A DNA stretch of 64,000 nucleotides, from the NCBI RefSeq assembly GCF_014697575.1, contig NZ_JACJSC010000015.1, forward strand, positions 1 through 64,000, in the 5' to 3' direction. The position numbers and the translations under genes are program-made. A model generated the notes under the pieces. That model worked only from the letters and a program-made list of their open reading frames with translations, was not told the DNA's origin and made no database searches. This document shows positions 44,715 through 52,691 of this stretch, piece by piece. The stretch's first letter is position 1. Each line of letters begins with the position of its first letter. The stretch comes from Planktothrix sp. FACHB-1365 (GTDB taxonomy: Bacteria; Cyanobacteriota; Cyanobacteriia; Cyanobacteriales; Microcoleaceae).

Positions 44715-45473
44715 TTATTCTTTCAACCCTTGTTTTAAATCCATTGCTAATTTATTAAAATTTAATTGGGAAAAGGTTCCTGTAAAAACCCATTGTCTAA
44801 CGACTAATCCTAACCAAATTCCGGCTAAAAACATCAGCCAAAACATCAGGGGAGATTGAAGTTCTAAACCGCTTTTTAAGTTCATCCCAAATACGCAGGA
44901 AATAGCCGTAAGCGGAAAGAAAATCGCAGCTAAAGTATTGAGTCGATTTCCAGCTTTAGCAGCAGCTTCTGTTTCAGTTGCAATTTTAAAATCCAAGGCA
45001 TTTTTTGTGTTAATATAAAGAATATCTAACGTGCGTTCAATTTCATAAGCCCAATCTCTTAAATCCACAATATCTCGATCTTGAGGAATTGCTTCTCTGG
45101 CTGTTTGTAACGTGGCGTGTAAGTTTTCTGTCGCTAATTGTAGGGGGGTAATAGCCTCTAAAAGGTTAAAATAATCCTCTGCGGTTTTAGCAATATTATA
45201 TAATTGATTTAAGTCTTCTTCGGCTGAATGATACTCTTTCAAATGATTCGTTAATTGTTGAAACGCGACACCCCCTTTACTACATTCCCAACGACCATCA
45301 GGTCTACGCCAAAATAAGACCCCTTCTCGATGACGCTCGCCCGGTTTGGGCGCTTTATGTAATACTAATAACAGATGCTCATCGGCTATCATCGCCCGTT
45401 GTTTACCAAAACTTTTTTGACCAAAGCGATCGCAAATCGCTGACGGAAGATTCCAAGTTGGGGGTAATTTCAT
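44715..45473 (-). CDS. CorA-like magnesium-transporter family protein
   Basis: The 252-aa protein ends in two membrane helices with FGMNLKSG between them (LAAIFFPLTAISCVFGMNL), the Gly-Met-Asn motif of CorA channels, preceded by a helical domain with ERTLDILYINTKNALDF. It is shorter than CorA (about 315 aa) and its N-terminal domain differs, so it may be a CorA relative with another role. The GMN triplet is the ion selectivity filter, so ion passage is likely. Its start codon lies 9 bases from an eight-unit GGGAACA heptamer array, where a ribosome binding site should be; none is visible. Confidence 0.7.
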   Translation of the reverse strand: MKLPPTWNLPSAICDRFGQKSFGKQRAMIADEHLLLVLHKAPKPGERHREGVLFWRRPDGRWECSKGGVAFQQLTNHLKEYHSAEEDLNQLYNIAKTAEDYFNLLEAITPLQLATENLHATLQTAREAIPQDRDIVDLRDWAYEIERTLDILYINTKNALDFKIATETEAAAKAGNRLNTLAAIFFPLTAISCVFGMNLKSGLELQSPLMFWLMFLAGIWLGLVVRQWVFTGTFSQLNFNKLAMDLKQGLKE

Positions 45474-45482
45474 AAGAGAGGA

Positions 45483-45538
45483 GGGAACAGGGAACAGGGA
45501 ACAGGGAACAGGGAACAGGGAACAGGGAACAGGGAACA
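45483..45538. repeat. Heptamer array GGGAACA, eight units
   Basis: Eight perfect copies of GGGAACA in 56 bases, lying directly upstream of the CorA-like gene on its reverse strand. Copy number changes here would alter the distance between promoter and start codon. Confidence 0.95.
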
Positions 45539-45685
45539 GAAAAGAAGAGTTTACTTTTTAAGTTTGCTGTATTAGTTTTTGTCAATCACCGTATTTACAG
45601 AACTGCTTAAATTAAGGGTTATCTATTGACAGTTCAGGGTTAACCGCTAATTGTAAACTGTCAACAGATAATAGCCTGCTAAAAC

Positions 45686-46207
45686 CTATTTTTTATCTTT
45701 TTTTCCGGGAGCATTTTCGGGTTTGGCTTCAGGATCAGAAGACTTTAAAGCTTCATCTAAAATTACTCTTGCTTCTTCGGCTTTTGCTCTCGCTTCTCGA
45801 TATCGAAGATTAGAAACCGCAAAGTTTTTTAACACCTTAAACCCATCTTTTAATTCGGTTACTTCTTCTACCGTTACAGGTTGATCTGTAAACAAAATAT
45901 CAATGGCTTCTCGCACTTTTAGAGCTTCTTCCCGTGATTCCATTACTTTCAATTTCAACGAAGCCAAATTACTCAAAATCTGCACAGCTTCAGAAATGGC
46001 ATCTTCTTCTTCAACGGGGGTATCATCGGGCTCTTTGACTTCGATAAACTGTTGAGGACTAAAGCCTTCATCTAATTCCGTTGGCAGTTTACCTGCATCC
46101 ATCAATTCCATGAGTTTGTCCATCGCTTTCTCACGGGCTTGGGATGAATCTTTGCCTCGGACGGTGAGAACGATTTCTGGACTTTGAGCAAGGGTGTAGC
46201 GAACCAT
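45686..46207 (-). CDS. Conserved cyanobacterial protein of unknown function
   Basis: The 173-aa product starts MVRYTLAQSPEIVLTVRGKD, has an N-terminal alpha/beta part (QAREKAMDKLMELMDAGKLP) and a long helical C-terminal half (LKLKVMESREEALKVREAID, LRYREARAKAEEARVILDEA) ending in a Lys-rich tail (GKKDKK). It has no membrane helix and no known catalytic motif. The charged helices suggest protein or nucleic-acid contact. I recognise it as a type often conserved in filamentous cyanobacteria but not as a named family. Confidence 0.65.
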   Translation of the reverse strand: MVRYTLAQSPEIVLTVRGKDSSQAREKAMDKLMELMDAGKLPTELDEGFSPQQFIEVKEPDDTPVEEEDAISEAVQILSNLASLKLKVMESREEALKVREAIDILFTDQPVTVEEVTELKDGFKVLKNFAVSNLRYREARAKAEEARVILDEALKSSDPEAKPENAPGKKDKK

Positions 46208-46368
46208 ATTGACACAGACTGCCTATGATAACTCTTGACTTCTATTGTAGCAAAGGTTCGGTTCAGATTAGGTTAAACTTATCTACAATTTGGGTTTTAA
46301 CCGTTAGGAGCGACTGATAAAGGTTTAAGATTAAATCAGTTAATCTAATTTTGAGTTGAGTTGGGACG

Positions 46369-46626
46369 ATGAAAGAACAATTGATCAAATGGTTAAATCG
46401 AATTTTAGTGGCGGATGTCTTTTTAGTATTATTCAGTTTTTTTTGGTTAGTGATTGCGGTTTTAGGACATTCTTTTAAAGTCAATCTCGGCTTAGATTTA
46501 TGGTACAAACTTTGGGAACCTGTGTTTACTCCCGCTATTGGCATTTTAATGGGAGGGGCGATTCTTAGTTGGGCGATTAGTAAAGTTAACCAATTATTTT
46601 TTAGCCCCAAATCCGATGAATTCTGA
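46369..46626 (+). CDS. Small membrane protein, two helices, unknown function
   Basis: The 85-aa product has two hydrophobic helices (VADVFLVLFSFFWLVIAVLG and TPAIGILMGGAILSWAISKV) linked by a short loop, with a charged N-terminus (MKEQLIKWLNRI). It is divergent from the 173-aa gene at 46207 and ends just before a 14-bp-stem hairpin (46629-46666). No family with a known role is recognised; short two-helix proteins of this type are common in cyanobacteria. Confidence 0.65.
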   Translation: MKEQLIKWLNRILVADVFLVLFSFFWLVIAVLGHSFKVNLGLDLWYKLWEPVFTPAIGILMGGAILSWAISKVNQLFFSPKSDEF

Positions 46627-46628
46627 AG

Positions 46629-46666
46629 AATAGGTTGGGTTTAGCAATTGTGAAACCCAACCTATT
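46629..46666 (+). terminator. Hairpin after the small membrane protein gene
   Basis: AATAGGTTGGGTTT (46629-46642) pairs with AAACCCAACCTATT (46653-46666), a perfect 14-bp stem. This AGGTTGGGTTT palindrome is a frequent dispersed repeat in cyanobacteria and can act as a terminator 3 bases after the stop codon. Confidence 0.65.
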
Positions 46667-46701
46667 AAACAATTTCTGATTTCTTGAAGATTAAGGAATA
46701 A

Positions 46702-46785
46702 TCAAGAAAATTCCCCAAGCGAGAAGAGACAAAATAAACAAAAAACTAACTCGCCAGTACAATCGATCCCGTTCATAGTTTGACA
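46702..46785 (-). CDS. Possible 27-aa small protein, maybe frameshifted
   Basis: On the reverse strand AAGGAG lies 10 bases before an ATG at 46785, a strong ribosome binding site. The frame reads MSNYERDRLYWRVSFCLFCL then FSLGEFS and stop. Adding one T to the T5 run after codon 14 would give LFILSLLAWGIFLIIP, a convincing membrane helix ending at 46691. So the gene may encode a ~31-aa single-helix protein disrupted by a one-base deletion, or a sequencing error. It lies just downstream of gatB on the same strand. Confidence 0.35.
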   Translation of the reverse strand, partial: CQTMNGIDCTGELVFCLFCLFSLGEFS

Positions 46786-46811
46786 TCGGTTGAAATCTCC
46801 TTAAAATCTAA

Positions 46812-46847
46812 GGGAAGTTAGGGGATTTGACCTCAACCTAACTGCCC
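46812..46847 (-). terminator. Hairpin downstream of gatB
   Basis: GGGAAGTTAGG (46812-46822) and CCTAACTGCCC (46837-46847) form an 11-base stem with one mismatch, starting 9 bases past the gatB stop. A close relative follows the TPMT-like gene at 51864-51899. Confidence 0.55.
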
Positions 46848-46855
46848 AAAATTTC

Positions 46856-48346
46856 TTATTTTTTCAACTTTTCTCCTAAGAGTTGATTGGTCAGTTTAGG
46901 GTCAGCCCGTCCGCCCGTTTTCTTCATAATTTGCCCCACAAAAAACCCTTGAAGTTTGGTTTTGCCAGCATGATATTGTTCGAGTTCTTTGGGATTTTCA
47001 GCTAACACTTGATCGATAATTTCTTCTAAAGCTTTAGGATCGGATAATTGAATTAATGCTTTGGCTTCCACTAAATCTTTAGGAGAACCTCCTTTTGCCA
47101 ATAATTCCGGTAATAAATCTTTGGCAATTTTACCACTAATCGTTCCGGCTTCAATTAAAGCAATTAACTCCGCTAATTCTTGAGGTTTGAGGGCAATTTT
47201 AGTGATACTGCATTTTTCGTTTTTTAGATAGGCGGTAATATCCCCCATAATCCAGTTTACCGCTTGTTTAATATTAGCACCTGCGGCAATAGTTGCTTCA
47301 AAATATTCAGAAACCGGACGATCATCCGTTAAAACACGAGTATCATAGGGGGATAATCCTAATTCTGTTTCATAGCGATGACGTTTGGCAGCCGGAAGTT
47401 CAGGTAATTGGGATTGCCAAGTTTTTAATTGTTCAACAGACACTTCAATCGGGGGAAGATCGGGCTCAGGAAAATAGCGATAATCGCTTGATCCTTCCTT
47501 CGTTCGCATACTAATCGTTCGTTGACTTCCTTCTTCCCATAAGCGAGTTTCTTGAATAATTTTTTCTCCCGCTTCTATGGCTGCAATTTGCCGTTCTATT
47601 TCATGATCAATCGCCCGTTGAATGGCACTAAAAGAGTTCATATTTTTAATTTCAACTTTCGTTCCAAACTCTTTTTGACCCACAGGACGCACGGAAATAT
47701 TAACATCACAACGCAGAGAACCTTCCTGCATATTGCCATCACTCACGCCTAAATACCGCATAATTCGACGCAATTCTTGGGCGTATTCAGCCGCTTCTTG
47801 TCCCGAACGAATATCCGGTTCAGACACAATTTCTACTAAAGCAATTCCCGCCCGATTATAATCAACCATAGAATAGGTTGAACCGGAAAGGCGATCGCTT
47901 CCACCATGAACTAATTTTCCCGCATCTTCCTCCATGTGTAAGCGAGTAATGCCGATGATTTTGCGCCTTGAACTGCCATCTTCCTCAACAATTTCAATTT
48001 CTAATTGACCCTTTGCGGCAATCGGTAAATCATATTGAGAAATTTGATAATTTTTAGGCAAATCAGGATAAAAATATTGTTTGCGATCAAATTTACTGTA
48101 AGCAGCAATTTCACAATTAAGGGCTAACCCAGCTTTTACGGCATATTCTAAGACTTTTTCATTTAACACCGGGAGGACACCGGGTAATCCCATACAAATG
48201 GGATCAATATTCATATTGGGATCAGCCCCAAATTTCGTGGAAGAATTGGAGAAAATCTTAGTTTCCGTACTCAGTTGACAATGGGTTTCTAACCCAATAA
48301 TCGCTTCATACTTCGTTGTAACAGGTGCAGTAGCGGTCATAGACAT
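46856..48346 (-). CDS. gatB: Aspartyl/glutamyl-tRNA amidotransferase subunit B
   Basis: The 496-aa protein matches GatB end to end: [60 protein letters not shown]-like text ([20 protein letters not shown]), [25 protein letters not shown], and the C-terminal YqeY-like domain ending [16 protein letters not shown]. With GatA and GatC it converts Glu-tRNA(Gln), and in some bacteria Asp-tRNA(Asn), to the amide form. GatA and GatC are not adjacent, as is usual in cyanobacteria. Length is typical (about 480-495). It is divergent from egtD, 158 bases apart. Confidence 0.96.
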   Translation of the reverse strand: MSMTATAPVTTKYEAIIGLETHCQLSTETKIFSNSSTKFGADPNMNIDPICMGLPGVLPVLNEKVLEYAVKAGLALNCEIAAYSKFDRKQYFYPDLPKNYQISQYDLPIAAKGQLEIEIVEEDGSSRRKIIGITRLHMEEDAGKLVHGGSDRLSGSTYSMVDYNRAGIALVEIVSEPDIRSGQEAAEYAQELRRIMRYLGVSDGNMQEGSLRCDVNISVRPVGQKEFGTKVEIKNMNSFSAIQRAIDHEIERQIAAIEAGEKIIQETRLWEEGSQRTISMRTKEGSSDYRYFPEPDLPPIEVSVEQLKTWQSQLPELPAAKRHRYETELGLSPYDTRVLTDDRPVSEYFEATIAAGANIKQAVNWIMGDITAYLKNEKCSITKIALKPQELAELIALIEAGTISGKIAKDLLPELLAKGGSPKDLVEAKALIQLSDPKALEEIIDQVLAENPKELEQYHAGKTKLQGFFVGQIMKKTGGRADPKLTNQLLGEKLKK

Positions 48347-48504
48347 TCATCAGACTTTTGTTAACAGCTATTCCCTATTGTATATTTTTTTTGTTGCTCT
48401 GAGTCTGTCAGACGATGGATCATGGCTTAATTTTATCTAAAAATAGGTTTTAATCAACAAAACAGGGTAAAATCTTATTCTTAAGCTGAGTTTTATCTTT
48501 TATA

Positions 48505-49527
48505 ATGCCAATTTCAAATTCTTCCCTTGTATCATCAGAGGAGTACATCCGGGTTAACCCTCGCTTAACAATTGAAACTTTTCGGGAAAAATGCCCGGTT
48601 ACGGCTGGAGAGGACGTGATCAAAGGGCTAACTCAAACCCCGAAAACCTTACCGCCTAAATATTTTTATGATGATCAGGGATCATTATTGTTTGAGAAAA
48701 TTTGTGAGTTACCTGAATATTATTTAACGCGAACAGAAACTAAAATTTTACAAGATTATGCCTCGGAAATTGCCCATTTAACAGGCCCTTGTGAAGTTGT
48801 AGAATTAGGAAGTGGGAGTTCTACAAAAACTCGGATTCTATTAGACGCTTATCAAGAGTTAGGTCATCCTCTACATTATTTACCCATTGATATTAGTGGG
48901 GGAATTTTAGAACAAAGTGCCTATTCTCTCCTGGAAGATTATCCCACGCTGCATATTCATGGGATTGTTAGTACCTATGAAACAGCCTTAAAACATCTCA
49001 ATTCTTCTCCTTTACCATCACGAATGATCGGTTTTATTGGAAGTACATTAGGCAATTTAAAACCCGAAGAATGCCATGTTTTTTTTGCCCATGTTGTTGA
49101 ATCGTTGCAGCCCGGAGATTATTTTTTATTAGGGGTAGATTTACATAAATCTAAGTCGATTTTAGAACCTGCTTATGATGATAGTCAAGGCGTGACGGCT
49201 GCTTTTAACTTAAATATGTTGCGACATTTAAACCGTTTGTTTGAAGGAAATTTTAAGATTGAGCAATTTGAACATTTAGCCTTTTACAATGACACGAAGC
49301 ATCAAATTGAAATGCACTTAAAAAGTTTGCGATCGCAAATCGTTGAACTTAAAACCCTAAATTTAACGATTGAATTTGCCGAAGGCGAAACGATTCATAC
49401 TGAAATTTCTCGTAAGTTTCAATTTGAACAAATTCAAGAGGAATTACAAACCCTAGGATTAGTTACATTAAAGCATTGGACAGATGAAAATCAATATTTG
49501 GGTTTAATCTTGTGTCAATTGCAATAG
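48505..49527 (+). CDS. egtD: L-histidine N-alpha-methyltransferase (ergothioneine biosynthesis)
   Basis: The 340-aa enzyme shows EgtD features: LPPKYFYDDQGSLLFEKICE, EYYLTRTETKIL, CEVVELGSGSSTKTRILLDA (SAM motif I), LHYLPIDISGGILEQSA, and FIGSTLGNLKPEE. It adds three methyl groups to histidine to give hercynine. The next enzyme, EgtB, is not in the window, and egtB and egtD are often apart in cyanobacteria. Length fits (about 320-340 aa). A TCAGTTA-type heptamer cluster begins right after the stop codon. Confidence 0.92.
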   Translation: MPISNSSLVSSEEYIRVNPRLTIETFREKCPVTAGEDVIKGLTQTPKTLPPKYFYDDQGSLLFEKICELPEYYLTRTETKILQDYASEIAHLTGPCEVVELGSGSSTKTRILLDAYQELGHPLHYLPIDISGGILEQSAYSLLEDYPTLHIHGIVSTYETALKHLNSSPLPSRMIGFIGSTLGNLKPEECHVFFAHVVESLQPGDYFLLGVDLHKSKSILEPAYDDSQGVTAAFNLNMLRHLNRLFEGNFKIEQFEHLAFYNDTKHQIEMHLKSLRSQIVELKTLNLTIEFAEGETIHTEISRKFQFEQIQEELQTLGLVTLKHWTDENQYLGLILCQLQ

Positions 49528-49592
49528 ACAGTTATCAGTTATCAGTCATCAGTCATCAAGTATCCGCATCATCAGTTATCAGTTATCGGTTC
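49528..49592. repeat. Degenerate TCAGTTA heptamer cluster
   Basis: ACAGTTA, TCAGTTA, TCAGTCA, TCAGTCA, then after a short break TCAGTTA, TCAGTTA and TCGGTTC. It starts at the base after the egtD stop codon. It belongs to the same family as the arrays at 44627 and 58165. Confidence 0.85.
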
Positions 49593-49634
49593 ATGGTCAA
49601 TTGTTATTTGCTAAAGTTTTAAAATCAGTGCTGA

Positions 49635-50945
49635 TCACTTGTTTTTGATCCAATCTTCGCCGACTCGAATGGTTAAATCTGAACCCAATTCTCCTGTGGC
49701 AGAGGCTTTAATTTCCCCTAAGCCAAGGGCTTTTTGCATCAATTTTGCCGCCCCTAAATCTCCGCCTTGAACAATAATTTGGGTTTGCAATTGTGGAGTT
49801 GATTCTATTGGGGCTAAATAAACTTGATTAAATCCTTGATTGGATAAAAAGTTAAGCATTTTTTCAGACCCAATCGGATGACCAGAGGCATTTTGAATCG
49901 CAATTTTTAAATCTTTGGATAAACTTTCATAAGCAGACGGTTCATAGGAACTTTTTAAGGTGTATCCTGTTGAATCTAAACGGAAATATTGATACATCAC
50001 TCGATCCCGTCCCTGTTCATCCAGGAACCAATAACTACTATTAGAATCTTCCTGGAAACTAGAACGACCGGGTAACATCACCATTTTAAAATTCTGGGGG
50101 TCAAGATTCAAACCAAAATTAACTAAGGTTAAAATTTCTTCAAAACTCAAATTAGTATCAATATATTTTTGCATAATCCGAATAATTTCAGGAACACGCG
50201 GTAAAACTGTCGGATCTTTGAGTCGAACTAAAATCGCTTCCATTAACGCTTGTTGACGCTGAACACGGCCTAAATCTCCATAACCATCACCCCGAAAGCG
50301 CACAAATTGATCCGCTTGTTCTCCATTAATGGTTTGCCAACCCGGTGCTAAATCAATTTTTAATTGCTGAGTTTTATCTTGATAGGACATCGGTTGAGGA
50401 ATATAAACTTCTACTCCTCCTAAAAAATCCACTAATTCTCGAAATGCACCACTACTTACACGAACATAACGGTTAACTTCAATTTTATTTAAAGTATTTT
50501 CAATTACCTGTTGTGCTAATTGAGCACCCCCCCAATAATTCGCCTCATTAATTTTTCCAGTTCCATAACCCGGAATTTCAACTTGAGTATCACGGGGAAT
50601 AGATAATAAACTCACGGATTTATCTTGGGGTTCAAAACCCACTACTAACACCGTATCACTGCGACCTTTAAAAACATCAGGGGACGCTGAATCTTGATTA
50701 TGATTACCATCAATTCCCAACACCAAAATATTAACCGAACGAGATAAATTATATTTAAACCGATGTCGCCATAGCCCATCTAAAATATTTAATTCGGGTT
50801 CATTAAAATCAAATTTTTCAGGAGCAAGTAAAGCTGTCATTGCTCCTAAAATAGCTGAAATACTAGCCAGCAATAAGACAATAAAACTAAAAAATATTAA
50901 TTGGAGAATTTTAGGTTTTTGACGGTAAGGGAACGGAGAAGTCAT
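49635..50945 (-). CDS. LCP family (LytR-CpsA-Psr) protein
   Basis: The 436-aa protein has an N-terminal membrane helix (LQLIFFSFIVLLLASISAIL), then the LCP domain: VNILVLGIDGNHNQ, GRSDTVLVVGFEPQ, SLLSIPRDTQVEIPGYG, INEANYWGG, and RFRGDGYGDLGRVQRQQALM with the family's catalytic Arg and Asp set. The C-terminal part has the LytR_C-like region (IAIQNASGHPIGSEKML). LCP enzymes join lipid-linked glycans to peptidoglycan at the outer face of the plasma membrane. Length is normal for the cyanobacterial group with a LytR_C domain. It may act on surface polysaccharides, though far from the glycosylation island. Confidence 0.9.
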   Translation of the reverse strand: MTSPFPYRQKPKILQLIFFSFIVLLLASISAILGAMTALLAPEKFDFNEPELNILDGLWRHRFKYNLSRSVNILVLGIDGNHNQDSASPDVFKGRSDTVLVVGFEPQDKSVSLLSIPRDTQVEIPGYGTGKINEANYWGGAQLAQQVIENTLNKIEVNRYVRVSSGAFRELVDFLGGVEVYIPQPMSYQDKTQQLKIDLAPGWQTINGEQADQFVRFRGDGYGDLGRVQRQQALMEAILVRLKDPTVLPRVPEIIRIMQKYIDTNLSFEEILTLVNFGLNLDPQNFKMVMLPGRSSFQEDSNSSYWFLDEQGRDRVMYQYFRLDSTGYTLKSSYEPSAYESLSKDLKIAIQNASGHPIGSEKMLNFLSNQGFNQVYLAPIESTPQLQTQIIVQGGDLGAAKLMQKALGLGEIKASATGELGSDLTIRVGEDWIKNK

Positions 50946-51072
50946 AAGCTGATTTAAGGATAGCTTTTCAGGGAAATATAAAAACTGAAAATCTATCGTC
51001 TAATAGTCAGGTTCATTTGTCAAGATAGATTAAATCATCCTTTGTGTTCTCCATTCCCCTGTGATCAAATTC

Positions 51073-51756
51073 TTAAGATTTTAATCCGGCTTCTTGTAAG
51101 CGTTCTAGGGAAATTTTAGCAGCTTCAGCCACTTGAGGATGACTATCTTTGACTAAATAGTTCAACGCCGAAAGACTTTTGGGCGTCATCAAATGACCTA
51201 ATGCTTCAGCTAATCGTTGCCGAACTAACCAATCTTCAGCTTGAGCAAAGCGAAGAATATGCTCAACAGATTCAACATCTTTAATTTCTCCGATCGTCGC
51301 GATCGCAGCTTGATGTAAAATCACTTCATTACTGTTTAATGCAGCTAATAAAACATCACGGGCGCGAATATCTTTTAGGTTGCCTAAAGAAACTGCTGCA
51401 CTAAATCGAACCAGCCAATCTGTATCTTCATAAAAAGCTCTAACTAAAGGTTCAAATGCTCGAATATCTTCTAAATAACCCAAAGCCCCTGCTGCATCAG
51501 CCCTGACTCCATAATCAGGATCAGTTTCTAATAGATTCACCAACAGGGGATAGCATTCTGCTGTGGGTTTAATTCCTAGGGCAAAAACCGCCATTGACCG
51601 CACTTGTAAACTGGGATCATTGAGAACTTTTTTAATTAAAGGAACAGCATCTTCTGGGGGAATTTCCCGCAAAGAAACTAACGCCAATAAGCGATCGCGT
51701 AAGTTGGCACTCTCTAACTGATTTGAAATATTTTCTAAGTTCAACGGTTGACTCAT
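51073..51756 (-). CDS. HEAT-repeat protein (phycobilin-lyase-like / NblB-like)
   Basis: The 227-aa protein is a run of six to seven HEAT repeats of about 31 residues, each with the pattern DP..QVRSMAVFALG, D.DYGVRADAAGALG, DTDWLVRFSAAVSLG, AEDWLVRQRLAEALG. In cyanobacteria HEAT-like proteins include bilin lyase subunits (CpcE/F) and the phycobilisome-degradation protein NblB, all built of the same repeat. The N-terminus here (NISNQLESANLRDRLLAL) resembles NblB-like proteins loosely, so a role with phycobiliproteins is possible but unproven. No partner gene lies near. Confidence 0.75.
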   Translation of the reverse strand: MSQPLNLENISNQLESANLRDRLLALVSLREIPPEDAVPLIKKVLNDPSLQVRSMAVFALGIKPTAECYPLLVNLLETDPDYGVRADAAGALGYLEDIRAFEPLVRAFYEDTDWLVRFSAAVSLGNLKDIRARDVLLAALNSNEVILHQAAIATIGEIKDVESVEHILRFAQAEDWLVRQRLAEALGHLMTPKSLSALNYLVKDSHPQVAEAAKISLERLQEAGLKS

Positions 51757-51863
51757 TCGTAAATCAGGTTCAATTTAATCTTTATGTATTATAGTAAAAA
51801 AAACTCAAATTTGTAGAACACAAAGTTGCCTAAACGTAACTAAATTCTGCATTTCCCGATCAG

Positions 51864-51899
51864 GGGGAGTTAGGCGGATCAACTTCAGCCTAACTCCCC
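51864..51899 (-). terminator. Hairpin downstream of the TPMT-like gene
   Basis: GGGGAGTTAGGC (51864-51875) pairs perfectly with GCCTAACTCCCC (51888-51899), 11 bases from the stop of the methyltransferase gene. No T-run follows. It resembles the hairpin after gatB in both sequence and place. Confidence 0.6.
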
Positions 51900-51909
51900 T
51901 AAATTTCTC

Positions 51910-52560
51910 TTATTTTTTTTTGACCCTAAACTGTCCCCAATGTTCTTCACCTTGACGCTTAGAGGTTGAGTTTGTCACCGGATGAAGATCAAGAATATGA
52001 AATTTATCTTGAAAATATGCTTGAATTTCCCCAGGTGTAATCCCAAACGGTGGCCCTCCAGGACGGGAATGGGTAAAAAACAACCCCAACAATTGCCCCT
52101 TGGGTTTCAGAATAGACTCAACTAACTGGACATAATTCCCGCGTTTTTCTGGGGAAATGGCACAAAAACAAGTATGTTCAACGACATAATCAAATTGTCC
52201 TGAAAACTCTTCCGATAATTCAAAAATATCCCGTTGTAAGAATATTGCTGAGGTGGGTAAATCTTGTCCTGAACCTTTTAAAAGAGACGGTTGAGCTATC
52301 AACTTCTGTTGCCAGTTTAAGGCTTCTTCAATTGCAGAAGTCGCGAAATCAATCCCAACAACATCAAATCCATAACTGGCAAACAACAGCGCCTCATAAC
52401 CCCTTCCACAGCCTAAAACCGCAGTTTTTCCCGGTGGTAGGGTGTGAGAAGATTGCAAAAAATCAACAAAGGGGGGTGCTGGTTCTCCTAAGTCCCATCC
52501 TGGGGTTCCCTGTTGATAGTGTTCTTCCCAAAAATTGGGTTCATTAACTGATAAAATCAT
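51910..52560 (-). CDS. TPMT-family SAM-dependent methyltransferase
   Basis: The 216-aa protein fits the thiopurine S-methyltransferase-like group: FWEEHYQQGTPGWDLGEPAP at the start, TAVLGCGRGYEALLFASYGF as SAM motif I, VVGIDFATSAIEEAL as the acidic loop, and VEHTCFCAISPEKRGNYV. Bacterial members methylate thiols, halides, tellurite or selenium compounds; the substrate here is open. The W..G..G..P motif and the FCAI block are characteristic. The gene lies upstream of the HEAT gene on the same strand but a strong hairpin separates them. Confidence 0.87.
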   Translation of the reverse strand: MILSVNEPNFWEEHYQQGTPGWDLGEPAPPFVDFLQSSHTLPPGKTAVLGCGRGYEALLFASYGFDVVGIDFATSAIEEALNWQQKLIAQPSLLKGSGQDLPTSAIFLQRDIFELSEEFSGQFDYVVEHTCFCAISPEKRGNYVQLVESILKPKGQLLGLFFTHSRPGGPPFGITPGEIQAYFQDKFHILDLHPVTNSTSKRQGEEHWGQFRVKKK

Positions 52561-52691
52561 AACTATTTATTGTGAAATTACATTAAACTCATCAGCGATC
52601 AGTCTCCGATCAACGCTCAGTGAGTTTGTGTTGACATTCCAAGATTAAAAACCTTGTGCCTTTTACCACGAACTTTTTTTAGAGCATCACT

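Noticed and set aside
51073-51756. NblB or CpcE/F
   Set aside because: HEAT repeats are shared by all of these; no diagnostic residues or phycobiliprotein genes nearby support one name.
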